From Candidatus Methylomirabilota bacterium (GTDB taxonomy: Bacteria > Methylomirabilota > Methylomirabilia > Methylomirabilales > 2-02-FULL-66-22): a DNA stretch of 42,093 nt. Made by a program: the position numbers and the translations under genes. Position 1 is the first letter of the stretch; every line of letters starts with the position of its first letter. Under the pieces are notes generated by a model. That model was not told the origin of the DNA, searched no databases, and saw only the letters and a program-made list of their open reading frames with translations. The stretch lies in the NCBI GenBank assembly GCA_026387775.1, contig JAPLLC010000013.1, positions 1 to 42,093 on the forward strand, read 5' to 3'. This document shows positions 17,133-25,019 of the stretch, piece after piece.

Positions 17133-18470
17133 ATGCAAGGGCATACGGCGTACGATGTGATCGTGGCCGGTGGCGGTTCCGCGGGAATCGCGGCGGCCAT
17201 CGCCGCGGGACGGGCGGGCGCGAAGACCCTGCTGATCGAGAAGAGCGCCTTCCTGAGCGGAGAGGGATCGACCGGGATTCCGTTCCTGACGTTCCACGCC
17301 ATGGATGGGACCCAGGTGATCCGGGGAGTCGCCCAGGAGATCGTGGATCGCCTCGTGGCCGCGAGAGGGAGCATGGGGCACGTCGAGGGAACCGATGCGC
17401 ATCACCGGACGATGACCCCCATCTACCCCGAGGTCTTCAAGTATGTCGCGCAGGAGATGGTGCTGGAAGCGGGCGTGGATCTGCTCTTTCACGCGCAGGT
17501 GGTCGACGCCCTGGTTGAGGGCGAGTGCGTCCGGGGCGTGGTCGTCCAGACGAAGTCGGGGCGGGAGGTGTATCCGGGGAAGGTTGTGGTCGACACGACC
17601 GGGGACGGGGACGCCTGTTATTATGCCGGCGCCCGGTATGCCAAGGGGCGTGAGCAGGATCGACGCTGTCAGGCGATGACGCTCATGTTCACGGTCGGCA
17701 ACGTCGATGTCGATAAGGCGAAGGCGGTCTTTCCGCGGTGTTGGTTCTCCGCAAAGCGCCCCTGGGAAGATTCCGCCGACGCGCTGATTCACCTCGCCGG
17801 CGACCTGGGGCCCTGGGATGAGATCATTGCCCGCGAGAAGATCTTCGCGGTCGCGAAACACAAGTTCTGGGCGATGGTCCTCTGGGATCGTATCCTCTCC
17901 ATCAACGTCAGCAATGTCACGGGCTTTGATGGGACGGACTCCGCAGACCTCACCCGGGCAGAGATCGCAGCCCGACGCCAGGTCATGGCTGTCGTTGCAC
18001 TCTTGCAAAAGTACGTGCCGGGATTTGAGCACGCCTATCTCCTCTCGACGGCGGCCAAGATCGGCGTCCGGGAGACGCGGAGGATCGTGGGCGACTATGT
18101 GCTGCGCCAAGAGGACGTCCTAGAGGCCCGGACGTTTCCCGACGCCGTCGCCAAGGCATCCTACTGTATCGATATGCACGGACCCGCGAACGAGGGGACG
18201 GAATTTACCTTCATGCGAAAACAGGGCGTCTACGACATTCCGTATCGATGCCTGCTCCCGCGGGGTCTGGAGAATGTCCTGGTGGCGGGGAGATGTTTTT
18301 CGGCCAGCCACGAGGCGCTGGGCTCCGCCCGCGTCATGGCGATCTGTATGGCCATGGGACATGCCGCGGGAACGGCCGCGGCCATGGCAGCCTCGTGCGG
18401 CGCGTCGCCTCGACAGTTGGATGTCGGAGCGCTCCGCGATCGCTTGCGGTCGGAGAACGCATACATCTAG
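17133..18470 (+). CDS. FAD-dependent oxidoreductase (FAD_oxidored type), copy 2
   Basis: Start at ATG 17133 is preferred because GGGGGAAAGC precedes it; the track start at 17118 has no ribosome site. The 445-residue protein carries YDVIVAGGGSAGIAAAIAAG (FAD ADP-binding) and VVDTTGDGDACYYAGA, aligned with the ADGDIAADAGA block of the protein at 12308. The two share order of motifs (a GIR/IGV-RETR/RDTRHIVG segment near residue 310) but only moderate identity. Together they bracket the ABC transporter, suggesting two flavin-dependent oxidation steps on related substrates. No electron-acceptor partner was identified. Confidence 0.88.
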   Translation: MQGHTAYDVIVAGGGSAGIAAAIAAGRAGAKTLLIEKSAFLSGEGSTGIPFLTFHAMDGTQVIRGVAQEIVDRLVAARGSMGHVEGTDAHHRTMTPIYPEVFKYVAQEMVLEAGVDLLFHAQVVDALVEGECVRGVVVQTKSGREVYPGKVVVDTTGDGDACYYAGARYAKGREQDRRCQAMTLMFTVGNVDVDKAKAVFPRCWFSAKRPWEDSADALIHLAGDLGPWDEIIAREKIFAVAKHKFWAMVLWDRILSINVSNVTGFDGTDSADLTRAEIAARRQVMAVVALLQKYVPGFEHAYLLSTAAKIGVRETRRIVGDYVLRQEDVLEARTFPDAVAKASYCIDMHGPANEGTEFTFMRKQGVYDIPYRCLLPRGLENVLVAGRCFSASHEALGSARVMAICMAMGHAAGTAAAMAASCGASPRQLDVGALRDRLRSENAYI

Positions 18471-18513
18471 TTGCGAAGGGCGGATCCGGTAGACGAATGG
18501 AAAGGAGCGATGG

Positions 18514-19464
18514 ATGAGCGCCTATGTCATGAAGGGTATCGTACCAGCCCCTGTTCTCCCCATGCTACCCGATTGTTCAATCGACTGGGATTCGTTACGC
18601 TCGTATCTGGCCTGGATTGCCGGGCAACGGCCGACGGCCATTGCGATGAACATGGATGCGAGCGAAGGACCCGCGTTGAGCCGTGCCGAGATGCTCGAAG
18701 TGGTACGCATCTCCCGGAAGATTATCGACGAGGCTTGCCCGGACGGGTCCTGTCCACTCATCTCCGGGCTGATCGTCGGCTCCACGGCGGACGCGGTGTC
18801 CTTCGGCCAGGAACTCAAAGCGGCCGGAGCCCAAGGTTTGGCTGTCTTTCCCCCGTTCCCAACCTTCCTGGGCAATCCGGTGCCCACCGAGATGATCTAC
18901 AAGTACCATAAGGCCATCGCCGACGGCGTGGACCTGCCACTGATCGCCTTTCAATTCCCCAAGGCTTGGGGTCCGGACTTCCCCCCAGAGACGCTGCGCG
19001 AATTAATCAAGATCCCCAACCTAATCGGCCTGAAAGAGGCCTCTTTCGATACGACCAAGACGCTGGAGACGATCGAAGCGGCCCGGATGCTTCCACGCAA
19101 GATCGGCGTCATGACCGGCAGCGACACGTTTATCCTCGAGGCGATGATCTTCGGCTGCGACGGCGCCCTGATCGGCTTCGCAGGGACGGCCACCGACCAA
19201 CTCATCCGGATGTACAACGCGGCGGCCGCGAAGGATTTTGACGCAGCCTTCGAAATCTGGGGCCGCCTGGGGCCGCTGGCCCGGTTTGCGTGGCGCGCGC
19301 CGATTCGGGACTACCGACCGCGGATGAAGGAGGTTCTTGTGATGCAGGGGCTCATCCGGCATGCCACCGTGCGACCACCGCAGCTCCCGGTGGATAACGC
19401 TGAGCGCGGGGAGTTGCGGCGCCTGGCGGCGCAGGCAGGACTACTCACAGCGGGAGCGAAATGA
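18514..19464 (+). CDS. DapA/NanA-family lyase, noncanonical active site
   Basis: The 316-residue TIM-barrel protein starts behind AAAGGAG. The Schiff-base Lys is present (IGLKEAS, Lys174), which defines the dihydrodipicolinate synthase/N-acetylneuraminate lyase superfamily. The catalytic-tyrosine motif YNVP is replaced by FQFP (Phe146), and the GTTGE carboxylate-binding loop by MNMDASEG (about 46-52). It is therefore not a true DapA. A retro-aldol or dehydratase role on a 2-keto-acid or modified sugar acid fits a pathway ending in pyruvate-like products, but this is inference. It follows the second FAD oxidoreductase by 43 bases. Confidence 0.88.
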   Translation: MSAYVMKGIVPAPVLPMLPDCSIDWDSLRSYLAWIAGQRPTAIAMNMDASEGPALSRAEMLEVVRISRKIIDEACPDGSCPLISGLIVGSTADAVSFGQELKAAGAQGLAVFPPFPTFLGNPVPTEMIYKYHKAIADGVDLPLIAFQFPKAWGPDFPPETLRELIKIPNLIGLKEASFDTTKTLETIEAARMLPRKIGVMTGSDTFILEAMIFGCDGALIGFAGTATDQLIRMYNAAAAKDFDAAFEIWGRLGPLARFAWRAPIRDYRPRMKEVLVMQGLIRHATVRPPQLPVDNAERGELRRLAAQAGLLTAGAK

Positions 19465-19536
19465 GAGAGTGATCAGCCTCTTGGGTGCGGTCGAGGCTGG
19501 TGGAGTCACGTTGCGGCCGACAGGCGAGGGAGGGCG

Positions 19537-20379
19537 GTGGCAGCACTAGAGGGCAAGGTGGCAATTGTGACCGGCTGCGCGGGCGAGCGCGGGCTGGGCC
19601 GTGGGATCGCCCGGCGCCTTGCGCAAGACGGCGTCGATCTCATCGTCACGGATGTCGCGCCGGCCGGCACGAAGGTGGTGCCGGGCAAGCCAGTGCACAG
19701 CTGGGGCGGATTGGAGGCGGTAGCTGCGGAGCTCTGCGCCCTAGGCCGCCGGGCGGTACCTCTGCTCCTGGACATCCGCTCGTCCGAGCAAATCGATCGT
19801 GTGGTGGCCATCGCGATGGAGACCTTCGGTCGCGTTGACATCCTGGTGAATAATGCCGCGGCCCCCCCTGGCGGCGATCGGGTGCACGTGGTGGAGATGG
19901 CCGAGGATGCCTGGCGGGCCGTGCTCGATGTCAATCTGACCGGGACTTTCCTCTGCTGTCGCGCAGTGGTGCGGACTATGCTGCAGGGCGGGGTCCGCGG
20001 CCGGATCGTCAATATTGCCTCCGATCGGGCGAAGAGCGGCAGCGCAAGGCTGGCGGCCTATTGCGCATCGAAGTTCGGCCTGTTGGGTCTGACACAGTCC
20101 TTGGCTCTGGAGGTGGCCGCGGCGGGCATCACGGTGAACGCCGTCTGCCCCGGCGGCGTCGACAGCGAGCGATTGGACTACCTTGGCCGGCGAGCGGATG
20201 GCAGCTACGACGAGGGCCGACGGCTCGAGCAGATCCGCCGCCAGGCAGTGCTCAACCCTATGGGCCGCCTGGCCCGTCCCGACGACGTCGCCGAGGTCGT
20301 CGCCTTCCTCGCCTCCGACGGAGCGGAGTACATCACCGGGCAAGCCATAAACGTCACGGGCGGCGCGCTTATGCATTGA
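19537..20379 (+). CDS. SDR-family oxidoreductase, last gene of the LacI cluster
   Basis: This gene starts with GTG at 19537, behind GGGAGGG. The 280-residue protein has a slightly expanded cofactor motif (TGCAGERGLGRG, about residues 12-23), the structural NNAAAPP in place of NNAG, the catalytic Ser in NIASDRA, and YCASK. An insertion of about 15 residues follows the second strand, which is unusual. It probably oxidises or reduces an intermediate made by the upstream enzymes. It is 72 bases after the DapA-family gene on the same strand and is followed by a 700-base gap, so it is the likely operon end. Confidence 0.88.
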   Translation: MAALEGKVAIVTGCAGERGLGRGIARRLAQDGVDLIVTDVAPAGTKVVPGKPVHSWGGLEAVAAELCALGRRAVPLLLDIRSSEQIDRVVAIAMETFGRVDILVNNAAAPPGGDRVHVVEMAEDAWRAVLDVNLTGTFLCCRAVVRTMLQGGVRGRIVNIASDRAKSGSARLAAYCASKFGLLGLTQSLALEVAAAGITVNAVCPGGVDSERLDYLGRRADGSYDEGRRLEQIRRQAVLNPMGRLARPDDVAEVVAFLASDGAEYITGQAINVTGGALMH

Positions 20380-20444
20380 GCCTGTGATTCGCAAGAAGTT
20401 GTCGTCCGCAAATACTCCATCCGCTGTTCATTCCGTACTGAGAA

Positions 20445-20507
20445 ACTCCCCCGTCTGGCGTTAGAAGCGCATACATTGCCGTGGTTTCCTGTTTGAAGCG
20501 GGGGAGT
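20445..20507. repeat. Inverted repeat ACTCCCCCG / CGGGGGAGT
   Basis: A perfect 9-base inverted repeat (20445-20453 and 20499-20507) is separated by 45 bases. It might be an old terminator stem or the end of a lost mobile element; no target-site duplication was recognised. Confidence 0.4.
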
Positions 20508-20582
20508 CCGATCCGTCATGGGAACGGTCGAGCCGTTGATTCACCATTGCCGCGTGGGCGCCGCCTCACCGACTTCGAAGTA

Positions 20583-20675
20583 TTAATGGCTGCATATCCG
20601 TATGTATGGCCCTCGGAGCAGGTTGCAGATGCCCCGGATGAAGTTGGCGAGCTGGGAGTGGGCCTCAGGGGTCAT
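20583..20675 (-). pseudogene. hsdM: N-terminal relic of type I restriction methyltransferase (HsdM)
   Basis: Reading the minus strand from the ATG at 20675 gives 30 residues, MTPEAHSQLANFIRGICNLL and RGPYIR, then a stop at 20583. HSQLANFIW..C.LLRGPY is the well-conserved start of one HsdM subfamily. The next family block (V.LPLTVLRR) appears only as a loose PLILRSR in another frame just after the break, suggesting a frameshift plus deletion. The rest of hsdM, hsdS and hsdR are absent. Too short for the ORF track. Confidence 0.6.
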
Positions 20676-21073
20676 GGCCTTGTCTCACCAGGGGGCTGAA
20701 AGGGGTCATCAATAGAAGAACGCCGACCCTCTGACGAGAATCGACGTCCTATGCATCCTGGGTTCCCTCCAGACGAGTCCGGTAGCTCCCCTCCCGTCAT
20801 ATCCGGGGGTTTCTACAATGTCCCGTTCCCTGTATCAGAAGCCAGCATGCGTTTCAAGGACAACACGGGAGAACACGGCTATTCGTGGCTATCACGCTGT
20901 ACTGTCGGATGGGCTGAACCCGACAGGATTCCTCGGTGCTCACGGGGGGCAGCGCTTCCCACACGGAAGGCCCGCGGCCCCAAACTTGACCTCCCTGGAA
21001 TTCCAGTGCTCGACTCTACCCCATCGCTCACATTGCCAGCGCCGAACCCCGCGGTCCTGGTTCAGGCGAGAGA

Positions 21074-22228
21074 TCACATGGTCCGATAGCGCGCCATGAA
21101 CGATTCGAAGGGTTCCGTCTCGGGTGGTCGGAAGGACTTCAGGGGCCGGTCTTCGATGGGCAGTCGTCCGAAATGCCGGATTGCGGCGATCGCGGTGTGG
21201 ACGTTTTGAGGCGAGGTGCCAGCGGAAATCTCGGTGAAGAAGATGGCCAACCGCTCGGCCTTGGCGCCGGCCAACACGTACCGGCGGCATTGCTCCACAA
21301 TCCGGGGCAGCGGGCCATCCTGAAGAAGGGAAGGGCCAAGCCCCAGCGTGAGAGGCATCTTCTTCTCTCTGGCGTACTCCGCGTACGGCTCCGGTCCGGT
21401 CTCGGCCACGTCCGGGTCCATGCACATCAAGCCCCCCGGGCTCACCGACGCCATCAGGTCGAGCATCTTGACGAACTTCTCCGGATGCGGGTAGAGATAG
21501 CTGTATCCCCAGTACCCCATGCTGGCCACGTTGCCGATCTTCTCGTTCATCCGCGCCACATAGGGCATGACGAACTCTTCCAGGATCTCCACGGTCACGA
21601 TGGGGGGAGAGGCGGCGGCGTCGGCTCCGTTGGCGCGAATCCGGGGTTGGCCGATGGCCTCTCGCTGGGTCTGGACCCAGGGGATCAGGACGTCGTCGGT
21701 CAGGAAGGTCAGAAGGCGATGGGCGAACTGGGGGGCAGTCAGGATATCCATCAACAGATTCTCGATCCCCCGCACGTTCACGGCCAAGGAAAAAGGCGAG
21801 CAGAAGCGCAACCGCACGGGAAGCCCCAGATCATGGGTCCGGCGCATGACATCGAGGACGAAAGGCATCCGGGCCGACCTTCTGAAATCCGGAGGGCGAA
21901 GCCGTTCCAGGTCCGCGGGCTCGCGGATGAGGGGAGTCCGGTGGTCGATGTCGGGCATGCGATCCGATTCCCAGGTGAGACGTTGGCCCAGGGCTTCGGC
22001 CTCGATATTGTAGAGGTCATAGTAGAATCCGGGCATGTCCAACCGGTAATACTCGAAGACGGCCAGGTTCATCTCCACAAGCTTCTTTGCGTCGGTGTAC
22101 GCCTCCCGCATGTCCCCGCCGCAGAGCGTGACCACGTGTTCGTTGATCTGGGCCAGGATCGGAACGGTGTCCACCTCTCCCCTGAAGACCTTCGCGACCC
22201 GCTCACGCGTCTCGGGCAACAGCTTCAT
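21074..22228 (-). CDS. Uroporphyrinogen decarboxylase (URO-D) family protein, probably a methyltransferase
   Basis: The 384-residue protein reads as a URO-D-fold TIM barrel. It starts MKLLPETRERVAKVFRGEVDTVPI and ends with PQNVHTAIAAIRHFGR, in the style of the uncharacterised URO-D/MtaA-like proteins found with corrinoid methyltransferases. It is not HemE: the Arg-rich substrate motif of true HemE is not apparent. No corrinoid protein or MtrH-like partner lies in the window. The gene is monocistronic and divergent from the DinB-fold gene across 267 bases. Demethylation of a small methylated compound is a family-based guess. Confidence 0.75.
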   Translation of the reverse strand: MKLLPETRERVAKVFRGEVDTVPILAQINEHVVTLCGGDMREAYTDAKKLVEMNLAVFEYYRLDMPGFYYDLYNIEAEALGQRLTWESDRMPDIDHRTPLIREPADLERLRPPDFRRSARMPFVLDVMRRTHDLGLPVRLRFCSPFSLAVNVRGIENLLMDILTAPQFAHRLLTFLTDDVLIPWVQTQREAIGQPRIRANGADAAASPPIVTVEILEEFVMPYVARMNEKIGNVASMGYWGYSYLYPHPEKFVKMLDLMASVSPGGLMCMDPDVAETGPEPYAEYAREKKMPLTLGLGPSLLQDGPLPRIVEQCRRYVLAGAKAERLAIFFTEISAGTSPQNVHTAIAAIRHFGRLPIEDRPLKSFRPPETEPFESFMARYRTM

Positions 22229-22421
22229 GGCTCAGCCTCTCCGCAACCCTTTTCCTCCACGATGGAATGCACGCCGGACCTCTCTTGGCGCGAGGGCCTT
22301 ATAGCACAAGGCGAGGAGTCTTGTGAAGCAGTCGTCCTGAAACGGATGAATGCAGATAGAGCCATTGCCTACCGCCCCGTTGCTTGCCGTGTTATCCTCC
22401 CCGCAGCCGAGCTGTGACGCG

Positions 22422-22440
22422 CCGGCGAGCCTCGCCGGCC
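22422..22440. repeat. GC hairpin upstream of the DinB-fold gene
   Basis: GCCGGCG and CGCCGGC (22422-22428, 22434-22440) form a 7-bp stem with a 5-base loop; a third GCCGGCGC copy follows at 22443. It lies in the 267-base divergent gap. Function unknown. Confidence 0.35.
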
Positions 22441-22495
22441 TTGCCGGCGCGGGCCCGGGGGTGGCGTGGACCCATCGATCAAGGGAGGGAATACC

Positions 22496-22963
22496 ATGGA
22501 TACCAAGACCCGTGAAGCGTTGATCGCACAGTACAAGGACGGCGGCCGCGTGGTGGCCGAGGCCCTCGCCGGCAGCACCGAGGCCGAACTGGACGCCCGG
22601 CCGGCGCCCGGGAAATGGTCCGCCCGGGAGATCACGCATCACCTCGCGGACAGCGAGATGATCGCGGCTATCCGGCTGCGGATGCTGCTCGCCGAGGAGG
22701 AGGCGGTGATTCGCGCGTACGACCAGAAGCTCTACGCGGGGCGGCTCTTCTACACCCGGCCGATCCAGGCCTCGCTCGAGGCCTTCCGGGCCGCCCGGCG
22801 CTCTACCGCAGAGATCCTGGAGCAGATGACCGACGTGCAATGGACTCGGCAGGGCACCCATAGCGAGAGCGGTCGGTACTCGCCCGAGCGATGGCTGGAG
22901 ATCTACGCCGCGCATGCCCACACCCATGCCGAGCAGATTCGCAAAGCCCGCGCGGCCGCCTAA
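22496..22963 (+). CDS. DinB-superfamily metal-dependent four-helix protein
   Basis: ATG 22496 follows GGGAGGG, giving 155 residues. PAPGKWSAREITHHLADSE is the standard DinB_2-type motif (W-S..E...HL.D.E), and a histidine cluster HAHTHAEQI closes the four-helix bundle; the histidines form the metal site. DinB-like proteins include thiol-dependent transferases, and most are of unknown function; the family is unrelated to DNA polymerase IV. The next gene is 114 bases away beyond a strong foldback repeat, so co-transcription is uncertain. Confidence 0.9.
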   Translation: MDTKTREALIAQYKDGGRVVAEALAGSTEAELDARPAPGKWSAREITHHLADSEMIAAIRLRMLLAEEEAVIRAYDQKLYAGRLFYTRPIQASLEAFRAARRSTAEILEQMTDVQWTRQGTHSESGRYSPERWLEIYAAHAHTHAEQIRKARAAA

Positions 22964-22976
22964 GCCGTTGTCAAAG

Positions 22977-23064
22977 AATAACTTGACCGGAGAAATTCCG
23001 GTAACGGCATAAGGAGCCGTAACGAAATTCCAATAGATGGACAAGTTATTTCGTAACGGCTCCT
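22977..23064. repeat. Nested foldback repeats upstream of the SDR at 23077
   Basis: AGGAGCCGTAACGAAAT (23012-23028) and ATTTCGTAACGGCTCCT (23048-23064) form a 17-bp inverted repeat with one mismatch and a 19-base loop. An outer pair, AATAACTTG (22977-22985) and CAAGTTATT (23042-23050), overlaps the right arm by 3 bases, so the two stems partly exclude each other. A ribosome site (AAGGAGG, 23065-23071) follows directly. Confidence 0.65.
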
Positions 23065-23076
23065 AAGGAGGCCAAC

Positions 23077-23811
23077 ATGGAATTGGGTGCGAATACCATT
23101 TTGATCACCGGCGGCGCGTCGGGCATCGGCCTCGCGCTGGCCGAGCGGTTCCTCCAGGCAGGCAGCCAGGTCATCGTCTGCGGCCGCCGGGAGGAGAGGT
23201 TGCGCGAGGCGCAAATCCGGTTTCCAGCGCTTGCCATCCGGGTCTGCGACGTGGCCGAGGAAGACGATCGCGGCGCGCTGGCCCGGTGGGCGTCGACGGC
23301 ATTCCCTCGGCTCAACATCCTCGTCAACAATGCCGGCATCCAGCGACGCGTGCAGCTCTCCGCCCTGGAAGAATGGCGCGAGACGCGCCGGGAGATCGCG
23401 ATCAACCTGGAGGCGCCGATCCACCTCTCCAGACTCTTCATCCCACATCTGCTGGGGCAGGAGCGCCCGGCGATCGTGAACATTACCTCGGGATTGGCGT
23501 TCAGTCCGCTCTCGGACGTGCCGGTCTACTGCGCCACGAAGGCGGCGCTCCGCTCGTTCACGCTCTCGCTCCGGCACCAGTTGGCCCGGACGCCGATCCG
23601 AGTCGTGGAGGTCGTGCCGCCGGCCGTGAACACGGACTTGGGCGGCCCCGGTTTGCACACCTTCGGCGTGCCAGTCGCAGAATTCGCCGACCATGTGATA
23701 GCCCCCATCAATCGATCAAGCCAGTTCTCGACCCTATCAGAGGTCCAGACGAGCGTGTCCATGACGTTCAGGGGGGGCCATCAAGGGAGGTTGGAGTGTC
23801 GACGGTCTTAG
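23077..23811 (+). CDS. SDR (DltE-like) with an atypical C-terminus
   Basis: The 244-residue protein starts behind AAGGAGG. It has TGGASGIG (about residues 11-18), NNAGIQRR, catalytic Ser in NITSGLAF, YCATK, and the PPAVNTDL segment typical of DltE/YdfG-like SDRs. After VAEFADHVI the reading frame loses resemblance to the family, whose members usually continue with a charged tail of about 30 residues. The last 35 residues here (RSSQFSTLSEVQTSVS...) look unrelated. The gene probably suffered a 3' rearrangement near 23695. The active site is intact, so it may still work. It converges on iolB with a 33-base gap. Confidence 0.82.
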   Translation: MELGANTILITGGASGIGLALAERFLQAGSQVIVCGRREERLREAQIRFPALAIRVCDVAEEDDRGALARWASTAFPRLNILVNNAGIQRRVQLSALEEWRETRREIAINLEAPIHLSRLFIPHLLGQERPAIVNITSGLAFSPLSDVPVYCATKAALRSFTLSLRHQLARTPIRVVEVVPPAVNTDLGGPGLHTFGVPVAEFADHVIAPINRSSQFSTLSEVQTSVSMTFRGGHQGRLECRRS

Positions 23812-23844
23812 ATCAACAAGCGGAACAAGCGACCGCGCCTGCGA

Positions 23845-24636
23845 CTATTGCTCCTTCGTCCAGGCGTGGTCCGGATCCTCGTACGGGAGGCACGGGCGCG
23901 ACTCGCCGGCCATGAACCAGAGATAGTAGAGCGCGTACCCCGGCGCCACCACGAGGGGATGGTAGCCGCAGGGGATCTTGACCAGGCTGTTGTCGCGGAT
24001 CGCGTAGCTCTCGTCCAGCTTCCGCTCGGGGCTGTAGACGCGCTGGAAGCCGAAGCCCTGGGGCGGGTTGAACTTGTAGAAGTAGACCTCCTCGTGCCGG
24101 GTCTCGTCCGGCGGAGCCTCGCGGTCGTGCTTGTGGGGGGGATAGCTCGCCCACCGGCCGGCGCTGCAGAACGTCTCCCCGACCACGATGCGCTTGGCAG
24201 GGAAGCCGGCGCCGAGGACGTCGTGGACCTGCCGCTCGCAAGCGTCCTTGCCGCGCGTCGTGACCTTCACTTTCTCCGGCCCGATCAGGCGGGGCTCGCC
24301 CGGAAGATCGCTCGGGACCCGGGCGATTGCCGCCTCGACGGTGCCGATCGCCTCGACCTTGAACTTGAATCCCGGCGGGATGTGGAGCGTGGTGGCCCGC
24401 CCGGCGAACACGGTCGCCCGGCCGCCGATCGAGACGAAGCTCGCCTCGCCCACCGTCACGTTGGCGAGGCCGCCCAGGAGAACGATGCAAACCTCCTGGC
24501 CCTCGCTGACGCCCCGATACGCGCTGCCCGGCTGAAGCCGCAGGATTCCGACTTCCAGAAGCTCGATGCCGTCCTTCCCCGGTTTCACCAGCGGGGTGTA
24601 GCCGTCCTTCGGCGTGTACTGTTTCAAGAGGTTCAT
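23845..24636 (-). CDS. iolB: 5-deoxy-glucuronate isomerase (IolB)
   Basis: The start is placed at MNLLKQYTPKDGYTPLV (ATG 24636, AAAGGAAG upstream), giving 263 residues, the usual IolB length. Bicupin features include ASYPPHKHD with two metal-binding His, HEEVYFYKFNPPQGFGFQRVY, and IPCGYHPLVVAPGYALYYLW, all hallmarks of IolB/KduI-like isomerases. IolB converts 5-deoxy-D-glucuronate to 5-dehydro-2-deoxy-D-gluconate in myo-inositol breakdown. The other iol genes are not in the window, so inositol catabolism is either split across the genome or this enzyme works in a related path. It is divergent from the second sugar ABC operon. Confidence 0.93.
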   Translation of the reverse strand: MNLLKQYTPKDGYTPLVKPGKDGIELLEVGILRLQPGSAYRGVSEGQEVCIVLLGGLANVTVGEASFVSIGGRATVFAGRATTLHIPPGFKFKVEAIGTVEAAIARVPSDLPGEPRLIGPEKVKVTTRGKDACERQVHDVLGAGFPAKRIVVGETFCSAGRWASYPPHKHDREAPPDETRHEEVYFYKFNPPQGFGFQRVYSPERKLDESYAIRDNSLVKIPCGYHPLVVAPGYALYYLWFMAGESRPCLPYEDPDHAWTKEQ

Positions 24637-25019
24637 CGGACAGGCTTCCTTTCCGTGAGAAGAATCGAGGCGTGATGCTCGCCCTGCGGACGGCCATCCA
24701 GGGGGCCAGTTCCGCGCGAGACCGATCGGCCGGAAACGTACCATCCGGTCGGCGGGCTGTCAATGGACGCCCTGACCCTATCGCTCCGGCGATGAGGCGC
24801 TTGGACGACCAGGGGAGCAGACCCATTTGCCTGATTGCCGAATCGCGCAGTCGCCATGCTGACCGGAATCGAGCTTGACAACCGAGCGGAGGCGGTGTTA
24901 CGAAAGAAATACAAATGGGTAACTGCCGGGATTCCCATCGCATCGAGCGACATGAAGGCTGCGGGGCGACCCTTGGCCCATCCCGGCTTCTGGGGCCTGT
25001 TCGACAAGGAGGAGAAGCC
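24637..25019. other. Divergent intergenic region iolB / sugar ABC system 2
   Basis: This 383-base divergent gap contains a perfect TTGACA at 24875-24880 on the plus strand but only a poor -10 match (TACGAA after 18 bases). A frame from 24856 (MLTGIELDNRAEAVLRKKYK...) reads protein-like until it overlaps the binding-protein start, but no family was recognised. Shared regulation of iolB and the transporter is possible. Confidence 0.35.

Larger units (their letters stand above)
20380..21073. other. Long convergent intergenic region with a gene relic
   Basis: This gap between convergent genes holds a 9-bp inverted repeat (20445-20507) and an hsdM relic (20583-20675). The frames at 20481-20699, 20751-21089 and 20818-21099 have no recognisable motif, no ribosome site and unlike composition, so they are not called. 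It looks like a decayed former accessory locus. Confidence 0.5.

Noticed and set aside
20751-21099. 112- and 93-residue frames in the long gap
   Set aside because: No ribosome site, no motif, and they overlap each other in different frames next to relic DNA.
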